Under the pieces are notes generated by a model. The model saw only the letters and a list, made by a program, of their open reading frames with translations. It was not told where the DNA came from and searched no databases. From an uncultured Ruminococcus sp. (lineage in GTDB: Bacteria; Bacillota; Clostridia; Oscillospirales; Ruminococcaceae): DNA of 5,015 bases. The stretch is taken from assembly GCA_900545125.1 (NCBI GenBank), contig UQXS01000171.1, positions 1-5,015 of the forward strand, written 5' to 3'. Positions 1 through 5,015 of this stretch are shown here, piece by piece; the first letter of the stretch is position 1, and every line of letters starts with the position of its first letter. Position numbers and translations under genes: made by a program.

Positions 1-3
1 CTG

Positions 4-27
4 CCAAAGGGGGAATCCCCCCTTTGG
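4..27. repeat. GC-rich inverted repeat (10-bp arms, 4-base loop)
   Basis: Positions 4-13 (ccaaaggggg) pair perfectly with 18-27 (ccccctttgg) around the loop AATC. It lies 11 bases beyond the 40-base palindrome. The stem is stable enough for a transcription terminator of the smc operon on the minus strand, but the three bases visible after it are CAG and the window then ends, so no T-tract can be confirmed. On the plus strand it is followed by AAACCC, not a T-run. It could equally be one copy of a dispersed intergenic repeat. Confidence 0.75.
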
Positions 28-38
28 AAACCCATTAT

Positions 39-78
39 TAATTCTTTTATTACACCTATAGGTGTAATAAAAGAATTA
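39..78. repeat. Perfect 40-base palindrome with no spacer, downstream of smc
   Basis: Positions 39-58 (taattcttttattacaccta) are the exact reverse complement of 59-78, so the whole 40 bases read the same on both strands, with the centre at TA|TA. As RNA it would form a long stem with a tiny loop; as DNA it could extrude a cruciform or bind a symmetric protein dimer. It starts 74 bases past the smc stop. No T-run follows the stem on either strand, so it is not a classical intrinsic terminator, although it may still end, process or protect the 3' end of the smc transcript. The inner part, TTACACC-TATA-GGTGTAA in form, would also suit a repressor operator, but I cannot name a regulator. Confidence 0.9.
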
Positions 79-152
79 GAGTGAATATCCATAGAGGAAT
101 TTCCATTTGACATAAGCGTAAGAAACGGATTCTCTCAAGTTATTGACACCGG

Positions 153-3100
153 TTATTCAATAGACGCTGTGTCGTCCTGAAAATCTACTTGTTCCATTTT
201 CAGGAGCTTTGAAATGCCGTCCTCCTGCATAGTCACACCATAGAGCACATTCGCTTCTTCCATAGCGCTTCGTCTGTGGGTCACAAGGACGAACTGCGTT
301 GTATCGGTAAATTTTTTAAGATACTGAGCATACTTCCTTACATTGACCTCGTCAAGGGCAGCGTCGATCTCGTCAAGAATACAAAACGGCGCAGGACGAA
401 GTTTAAGTATCGCAAAATAGATAGCGATAGCCACAAACGACTGCTCTCCTCCTGAAAGAGAAATAAGATTCTTTATCACCTTTCCCGGAGGCGCAACACT
501 TATTTCTATTCCCGATTCAAGAACGTTTTCCGGTTCGGTAAGAATAAGCTCCGCTTTTCCGCCGCCGAAAAGCTCCGTAAAGATCTCCTTGAAATTTGAA
601 TTGATTATCACAAAACTTTCGGAGAAAATACGGCACATTTCCTGTGTAAGACTACTAATTATATTTTCAAGCTCTGACTTTGACTTCTGCACGTCGGATA
701 TCTGTTCCGACATAAACCTGTACCTCTCTGAAACTTCTTTATACTCTTCTATAGCCTCAACATTGACATTTCCGAGAGCACGTATCTTATTTTTGATATC
801 CGCCAGTTCTCTCTGAGCCTTTGCAGCATCTTCAATTTTTTCCGCCAGCCCGACAGCCTCGGATCGTGTCAGTTCATAGACTTCAAGCAGCTGCTTTATA
901 ATGTAATCATTGTCCCGGCAAACAGCGTCCCGGCGTTCTTCAAGCCTGGTTATCTCTCCGGACAGCTTTTCTTTGGCTTCATTGAACTGTTTAAGCCCCT
1001 TTGTCATCTCGTTCACAAGACGATTCTGCTCAGTGTGCATATCCTGATAACGTCTGATCTGTTCCAGATATACGTCGGTATTGTCCTTGAATCCTGTCAG
1101 ACCTTCTTTCAGTTTTTCAATATCGCTCCGCTTGTGGATTATAATATCATTCTGCCGGTTTATTTCATCTTCAAAGCCCTTGTTTTCACGTTCAAGTTCA
1201 TCAAGTCCCTCCTGGAAACGTCCGGCTTCAAGTTCCTGATTCTTGATATTTCCGGAAAGTTCTATCCCCTGCATTTTCAGCTGCGAAAGCTTTTCTGACA
1301 GTTCACCCCGCCTGAGACGGAGTTCCTCACGAACGCCCTGACCTTTCGCTAATTTTTCTTCAGCAAGACGTATGAGATCTTCTGTTTCCAGAAGTGCTTT
1401 TTCCGAATCGGCTACACTCTTTTCACAGGCTGCAATCTTCTGCAATGCATCATCCTCAAGCTTTTCAGAATTCTCAGACTGCGCTTTCATCTGCTCAATA
1501 AGAGAATTCAGACTGGAAATTTCAGCCCTGATGCGTACTGCATCATTTTCATTGCGTGAAAGCTCCTCTTTTGCCGCCTCCGAATCATACCGGCGCTTCT
1601 CCGATTCAGCCCTGATCTTCTCTGCCTTTTCCCTGAGAGAATCACGCTGAACGGTCAGTTTTTCAATTTCGGCATCAAGAGTGTCAATCTCATTTTTTCG
1701 TGTAATAATTCCGCCCGATCTCTGTGCCGAACCTCCTGTAAAAGATCCTCCGGCATTGATGATCTGACCGTCAAGGGTTACTATTCTGAAACGATATCCG
1801 TACTTTCTGGCAATGACTGCTGCCGAATCAATATCCTCAGCCACGGCGATCCTTCCCAGAAGCGAATTGATTATACCGCTGTATTTCGGGTCAAAATCAA
1901 CTATGCGGCTGGCGGTACTGATAAATCCCTCACATTCTTCAAGACCACGTTCGCCGAGTTCACGTCCGTTTACGGATGTCAGCGGAAGAAATGTTGCACG
2001 TCCGCCTCTCTGTTCTTTGAGAAAACGGATGCAGCGCTTGGCGGTCTCCTCATTTTCTACAATGATATTCTGCATTGCGCCGCCCAGAGCCGTTTCCACT
2101 GCCACTGCATATTCAGGCTTCACACTGATATTCTGCGCAACTGTACCCAGAATTCCTCCGATCCTGCCCTGCTTTCCGGCTTTCAGAACAAGCTTTACAC
2201 TTCCAGCAAAACCGTCCATATTGTTTTCCAGATCTGCCAGGATCTTTCTTCTCTGCTGTCTTTCTTTCAGTTCGTACAGAACCTTTTCAAACTCGTTTTT
2301 TGCCTGTTCAAAACTTTCTCTGCGTGATTTGTACAGCATTTCCAGACCGTTCTGTTTGTTTTTTATTTCATGATTTTCAGTGATATTTCTTTCTTTTTCG
2401 CTTAGAGTCTCATCAAGGCGCAGCTGATATTCGTCAAGCTTTTTTACAAAATTAACACTGCCCCCACGTATTTCCGTGAGACGTGATTTTTCCTCTGCTA
2501 TCGCCTTTTTTGCGGACTCAACAGCGAATCGGTACTCACTCTGCCTTATATACAGACCATTGACTTCACCGCCTGCTTTATCAACGTTTTCTCCAAGCTG
2601 ACGGCTTTCATCCTCGGCTTTTTCCAGAGCCTCGGCTGCCTCTTTTATTTCCCGTTCGAGTTCCTGAAGACGCAGGCGCAGATCTTCGGCTTTTTTCTCT
2701 GCCGACTGCTTTCCATCAAGCAGGGACTGCCTTTGTTTTCCGGAATTCTTTATACTGTTCCGTGCCGCTGAAACAGCTTCTTCGCAGTGCTTTATATCGT
2801 TTTCAAACACCGCTATGCCCGATTTCATTTCGGAGGCTTCCTGTTCTTCTTCTATCATTTTGCGCCGCAGTTCGTCCGATTTCACCGTACTTTCCTGCAT
2901 TCGCCGATATCCTTCGCTGATCTTTTCTTCTTCACGTCGGATATCATTGCCGATATTTTCATATTCATTTCTGCTGACAAGTATTTTCTCGTCAAGAGCA
3001 TCAAGCTTTCCTTTCAGTTCTTCCAGACGATCTACCCAGACGGAAATTTCAAGCTTTTTTCTCTGAGCAGCAAGTTTTATGAATCTTTCTGCCTTTTCAG

Positions 3101-3725
3101 ACTGGATACGCAGCGGTTCGACACGTCCTTCGAGTTCCGCAAGAATATCCGTAAGCCTCAGCAGATTTTCCTGTGCCGATGTGAGTCTGCGTTCCGCTTC
3201 AAGTTTTTTATAGCGGAATTTTGAAATTCCTGCCGCTTCTTCAAAGATATCACGGCGTTCGCTGCTTTTGGCACTGACGATCTCTGCAATACGTCCCTGA
3301 CCTATTATAGAATAGCCGTCACGTCCCATACCGGTATCCATAAAAAGTTCGTTTATATCTTTCAGACGGCATGACCTGCCGTTTATCATGTACTCACTGT
3401 CGCCGCTGCGGTACAGCTTTCTCGTGACAGATATCTCCTCACCCATATCAGCAATTGTATTGTCGGAATTGTCGATATTAAGTGTTACAGCGGCAAATCC
3501 CATCGGCTTTCTTGCAACGGTACCGGAAAAAATAACGTCCTCCATTTTATTGCCTCTGAGCGTCTTTGTGGACTGCTCACCAAGAACCCAACGTACAGAA
3601 TCTCCGATATTACTTTTTCCGCTGCCGTTAGGGCCTACTACTGCCGTAAGTCCTTTGTCAAATGTCAGGCTTATCTTGTCAGGAAATGACTTGAATCCCT
3701 GTATTTCAAGCGATTTCAGATACAC
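153..3725 (-). CDS. smc: Chromosome segregation/condensation ATPase SMC, full length
   Basis: SMC dimers, with the ScpA kleisin and ScpB, form the bacterial condensin that organises and separates replicated chromosomes. At 1190 residues it is close to the usual length for the family. The N-terminal head carries Walker A GPNGSGKS (31-38), IGQGRI (141-146) and EEAAGI (162-167). A long charged coiled coil follows to about residue 500. The hinge runs from about 503 to 670 and includes GGRATFLPL and the glycine-rich GGSFTGG (659-665). A second coiled coil returns to the head, passing the conserved LGNVNVEAIEEY stretch from residue 984. The C-terminal head has ELFGGG (1051-1056), signature LSGGEQ (1090-1095), Walker B with LDEID (1117-1121, catalytic E1119), D-loop AALDE and switch H1150. 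No frameshift or missing key residue is seen. The GTG start begins MYLKSLEIQGFKSF, the expected N-terminus, four bases after the radical SAM stop. Confidence 0.98.
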   Translation of the reverse strand: MYLKSLEIQGFKSFPDKISLTFDKGLTAVVGPNGSGKSNIGDSVRWVLGEQSTKTLRGNKMEDVIFSGTVARKPMGFAAVTLNIDNSDNTIADMGEEISVTRKLYRSGDSEYMINGRSCRLKDINELFMDTGMGRDGYSIIGQGRIAEIVSAKSSERRDIFEEAAGISKFRYKKLEAERRLTSAQENLLRLTDILAELEGRVEPLRIQSEKAERFIKLAAQRKKLEISVWVDRLEELKGKLDALDEKILVSRNEYENIGNDIRREEEKISEGYRRMQESTVKSDELRRKMIEEEQEASEMKSGIAVFENDIKHCEEAVSAARNSIKNSGKQRQSLLDGKQSAEKKAEDLRLRLQELEREIKEAAEALEKAEDESRQLGENVDKAGGEVNGLYIRQSEYRFAVESAKKAIAEEKSRLTEIRGGSVNFVKKLDEYQLRLDETLSEKERNITENHEIKNKQNGLEMLYKSRRESFEQAKNEFEKVLYELKERQQRRKILADLENNMDGFAGSVKLVLKAGKQGRIGGILGTVAQNISVKPEYAVAVETALGGAMQNIIVENEETAKRCIRFLKEQRGGRATFLPLTSVNGRELGERGLEECEGFISTASRIVDFDPKYSGIINSLLGRIAVAEDIDSAAVIARKYGYRFRIVTLDGQIINAGGSFTGGSAQRSGGIITRKNEIDTLDAEIEKLTVQRDSLREKAEKIRAESEKRRYDSEAAKEELSRNENDAVRIRAEISSLNSLIEQMKAQSENSEKLEDDALQKIAACEKSVADSEKALLETEDLIRLAEEKLAKGQGVREELRLRRGELSEKLSQLKMQGIELSGNIKNQELEAGRFQEGLDELERENKGFEDEINRQNDIIIHKRSDIEKLKEGLTGFKDNTDVYLEQIRRYQDMHTEQNRLVNEMTKGLKQFNEAKEKLSGEITRLEERRDAVCRDNDYIIKQLLEVYELTRSEAVGLAEKIEDAAKAQRELADIKNKIRALGNVNVEAIEEYKEVSERYRFMSEQISDVQKSKSELENIISSLTQEMCRIFSESFVIINSNFKEIFTELFGGGKAELILTEPENVLESGIEISVAPPGKVIKNLISLSGGEQSFVAIAIYFAILKLRPAPFCILDEIDAALDEVNVRKYAQYLKKFTDTTQFVLVTHRRSAMEEANVLYGVTMQEDGISKLLKMEQVDFQDDTASIE

Positions 3726-3729
3726 ACTT

Positions 3730-4752
3730 TCACCTCCTCAGCTCCACCTTGTATTCGGGAACATTTTCATCTCCCACAATTTTCAGTTCTATGCCGTTCT
3801 CCCTGAAATATTCTATATTCGATTTTTTATGCCCGATAGCCTTACTGATACACGAAGGCGTAACGGCAAATTCAAACGGTTCATCTCGCTCAGGATTCCG
3901 CATCGGCAGGAATCCACGTATATTGCCGATGACACTGCTGATTTCCTCCCTGTATATAATGCTTTCGCATATCTCCCTGAAAGCCGGATGATAAAAACCG
4001 CCTATCATATCTTTTTCCACAAATTCGCTGGCATGAAGTCCGCATTTTATCACCTCTATACCGGCATTTTTATACCAAAGCAGCGCCGTAACAGCCAATT
4101 CAACTGCCTCATCAAAAGGATATGTCTGATATTCGCCTGATTCGTAAAGCTCTGCAAGTTTTGTTCCTTTCAGTATCACAACCGGATATATCCTTACCGT
4201 ATCGGGATGTATAAGCATCACGCTCCATATTGTTTCAAAATCATCGTCAGGTGTGCTGCCGTACAGACCAAGCATTACCTGCAATCCAAGCTCAAAACCG
4301 TACTCCCGGATAAGTTCACAGGCTTTTCTGACATCGTCCGCAGAATGACCTCGTCCGTTCATTGCAAGAACATGATCCGACATCGACTGCGCTCCCAGCT
4401 CAATTGCCGTAACGCCGTAACTTTTAAGCAGATCCAGAATTTCTCTGTCAATGCAGTCAGGACGGGTAGAAATACGTATTCCTCTGAACTTTCCGTTGCC
4501 GATAAACGGCTTTGCTGCTTCAAGGAGTTCCAGCATATAATCACGTGGAACAGCCGTAAAACTGCCGCCGAAAAAGGCTATCTCGCTATTTTCCGGAGAT
4601 TCTATCTCACCAAGTGCTTTTGCACATATCTCGCTGACTTCTTTTCCGGACGGTGCGTGCTGAGCTCCGCTTATAGTACGCTGGTCGCAGAAGCTGCACT
4701 TATGCGGACATCCGATATGCGGAATAAAAATCGAAATATTACTGTGCTTCAT
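3730..4752 (-). CDS. Elp3-like radical SAM protein lacking the acetyltransferase domain
   Basis: This is a 340-residue radical SAM enzyme, expected to bind a [4Fe-4S] cluster and S-adenosylmethionine. The cluster motif CPHKCSFC is at residues 15-22 (C15, C19, C22). It is followed by FFGGSF (60-65, the SAM-binding GGE-like position), STRPD (95-99), ELGAQS (118-123), GLYGST (162-167) and DTVRIYP (184-190). This series matches the radical SAM half of Elp3, the tRNA wobble-uridine modifying enzyme. True Elp3 is about 550 residues and carries a C-terminal GNAT acetyltransferase domain, which is absent here; residues 255-340 form a different tail. Substrate and reaction are therefore unknown, and RNA modification is only an inference. 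The frame is open 36 codons further upstream, but the start at 4752 is preferred: it places the cysteines near the N-terminus, has GGAG ten bases upstream, and avoids a 122-base overlap with rnc. It lies in the rnc-smc operon. Confidence 0.88.
   Translation of the reverse strand: MKHSNISIFIPHIGCPHKCSFCDQRTISGAQHAPSGKEVSEICAKALGEIESPENSEIAFFGGSFTAVPRDYMLELLEAAKPFIGNGKFRGIRISTRPDCIDREILDLLKSYGVTAIELGAQSMSDHVLAMNGRGHSADDVRKACELIREYGFELGLQVMLGLYGSTPDDDFETIWSVMLIHPDTVRIYPVVILKGTKLAELYESGEYQTYPFDEAVELAVTALLWYKNAGIEVIKCGLHASEFVEKDMIGGFYHPAFREICESIIYREEISSVIGNIRGFLPMRNPERDEPFEFAVTPSCISKAIGHKKSNIEYFRENGIELKIVGDENVPEYKVELRR
3733..3740 (-). promoter_or_regulatory. Ribosome binding site of smc, inside the end of the upstream gene
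   Basis: The minus strand reads TGAGGAGG at 3740-3733, a near-perfect Shine-Dalgarno sequence seven bases before the GTG at 3725-3723. It also encodes the final arginine codons (AGG AGG) of the radical SAM protein, whose TGA stop follows at once. This supports the GTG as the true start and implies that ribosomes finishing the upstream gene are well placed to start smc. Confidence 0.85.
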
Positions 4753-5015
4753 ATCCCATAAGCTCCAGCGCTTCCTTGGCGGCAAACTGCTCGGCTTCCT
4801 TTTTGCTTCTGCCGCTGCCCTTGCCGATAACCTGAGAATTAAGGCATACCTCAACCACAAAACGCTTGTTGTGATCCGGGCCTTCCTCGCCTATCAGAAC
4901 ATATTCAACTTTTTCTTCGGGATTTTTCTGTACGACTTCCTGAAGAACCGTCTTGAAATCGCTGAAAACAGGATGAGCCTCATGAACTATATCCTCCGGC
5001 ATGAAACGAAGTATA
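4739..5015 (-). CDS. rnc: Ribonuclease III, C-terminal part (dsRNA-binding domain); 5' end outside the window
   Basis: RNase III cuts double-stranded RNA, including the stems that release 16S and 23S precursors, and acts in the cytoplasm as a homodimer. Only the last 91 codons and the TAA stop are visible. The frame stays open to the window edge, so the methionine at 5002-5000 is internal and not the start. The visible part is a complete double-stranded RNA-binding domain: a first helix (DFKTVLQEVVQKN), a three-strand sheet with the loop motif GPDHNKRF, and a second helix with the RNA-contacting KKEAEQFAAKEAL pattern. The catalytic domain with its ERLEFLGD-type motif is beyond the edge and could not be checked. 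The end overlaps the next gene by 14 bases, which suggests translational coupling. The alternative of another dsRBD protein is unlikely, because the GPDH loop and the order before a radical SAM gene and smc are typical of rnc. Confidence 0.93.
   Translation of the reverse strand, partial: ILRFMPEDIVHEAHPVFSDFKTVLQEVVQKNPEEKVEYVLIGEEGPDHNKRFVVEVCLNSQVIGKGSGRSKKEAEQFAAKEALELMGYEAQ
4763..4766 (-). promoter_or_regulatory. Ribosome binding site of the radical SAM gene, inside rnc
   Basis: GGAG on the minus strand lies ten bases before the ATG at 4752-4750, within the rnc codons for Leu-Glu-Leu. It is only a four-base match with slightly long spacing. It is the best site available near the start that suits the protein family, and it helps reject the upstream start at 4860. 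Confidence 0.5.

Larger units (their letters stand above)
1..152. other. Intergenic region after smc, no convincing gene
   Basis: This stretch follows the smc stop and contains the two inverted repeats listed separately. No good promoter is evident on either strand: plus-strand TTGACA at 107-112 has no matching -10 box at normal spacing, and minus-strand TTGAGA at 138-133 is followed only by a poor TTATGT. One minus-strand reading frame from ATG at 113-111, or 92-90, stays open to the window edge, but it has weak translation signals and runs through both inverted repeats. Confidence 0.7.

Noticed and set aside
39..78. parS site, which would fit functionally beside smc
   Set aside because: The palindrome lacks the TGTTNCACGTGAAACA pattern; its centre is CCTATAGG.
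56..106. 16-codon minus-strand hydrophobic frame (begins MEIPLW)
   Set aside because: There is no ribosome binding site, it is very short, and it ends in the middle of the palindrome.
107..135. Possible plus-strand promoter with TTGACA at 107-112
   Set aside because: The expected -10 position reads TTCTCT, a poor match, and no gene follows on the plus strand.
1813..2373. 186-codon plus-strand open frame inside smc
   Set aside because: It is antisense to the hinge-coding part of smc, is rich in Ser, Arg and Pro with no recognisable domain, and is best explained as a by-product of smc codon use.
2787..3224. Plus-strand open frames rich in Phe and Ser opposite the first SMC coiled coil
   Set aside because: Glu/Lys-rich coiled-coil codons read in reverse give Phe/Ser/Leu-rich translations; the hydrophobic look is an artefact and not a membrane protein.
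3388..4140. 250-codon plus-strand open frame crossing the smc/radical SAM junction
   Set aside because: It is antisense to two well-supported genes and shows no family motif; the coding signal is clearly on the other strand.
4207..4761. 184-codon plus-strand open frame opposite the radical SAM gene
   Set aside because: It is antisense to the cysteine motif and core of a clear radical SAM protein, with no protein-like pattern of its own.
4753..4860. 36-codon N-terminal extension of the radical SAM protein
   Set aside because: It would overlap the rnc dsRNA-binding domain by 122 bases, is an unusual Arg/Ala-rich segment, and pushes the cluster cysteines away from their normal position near the N-terminus.

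Overview
The window holds the end of one minus-strand gene cluster from a Gram-positive bacterium, most likely a clostridial member of the Ruminococcus/Oscillospiraceae type. That assignment rests on the gene order (RNase III, a short Elp3-like radical SAM protein, SMC), on the strong AGGAGG-type ribosome binding site, and on the moderate base composition. It is inferred from memory of such genomes, not from a search.

Reading in the direction of transcription, from high to low coordinates: (1) positions 5015-4739 hold the C-terminal 91 codons of rnc, covering the double-stranded RNA-binding domain of ribonuclease III, with the rest of the gene beyond the window edge. (2) Positions 4752-3730 encode a 340-residue radical SAM protein resembling the catalytic half of Elp3; its start overlaps the end of rnc by 14 bases. 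(3) Positions 3725-153 encode a complete, intact 1190-residue chromosome condensation ATPase SMC. It starts with GTG four bases after the radical SAM stop and uses a ribosome binding site that lies inside the last codons of that gene. The three genes are packed so tightly that they are almost certainly co-transcribed and probably translationally coupled.

The last 152 bases (1-152), downstream of smc, hold no convincing gene. They contain two striking inverted repeats: a perfect 40-base palindrome with no spacer (39-78) and a GC-rich hairpin with 10-bp arms and a 4-base loop (4-27). Neither is followed by a visible T-run, so they do not look like textbook intrinsic terminators. They are the least explained part of the window.

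Functionally the cluster joins RNA processing (RNase III), a probable RNA-modifying or otherwise uncharacterised radical SAM enzyme, and chromosome segregation (SMC). This grouping is conserved among Firmicutes as housekeeping neighbours and does not imply one pathway. I see no mobile element, CRISPR array, tRNA, rRNA or defence system. Apart from the intergenic palindromes, the window is an ordinary core-genome region.
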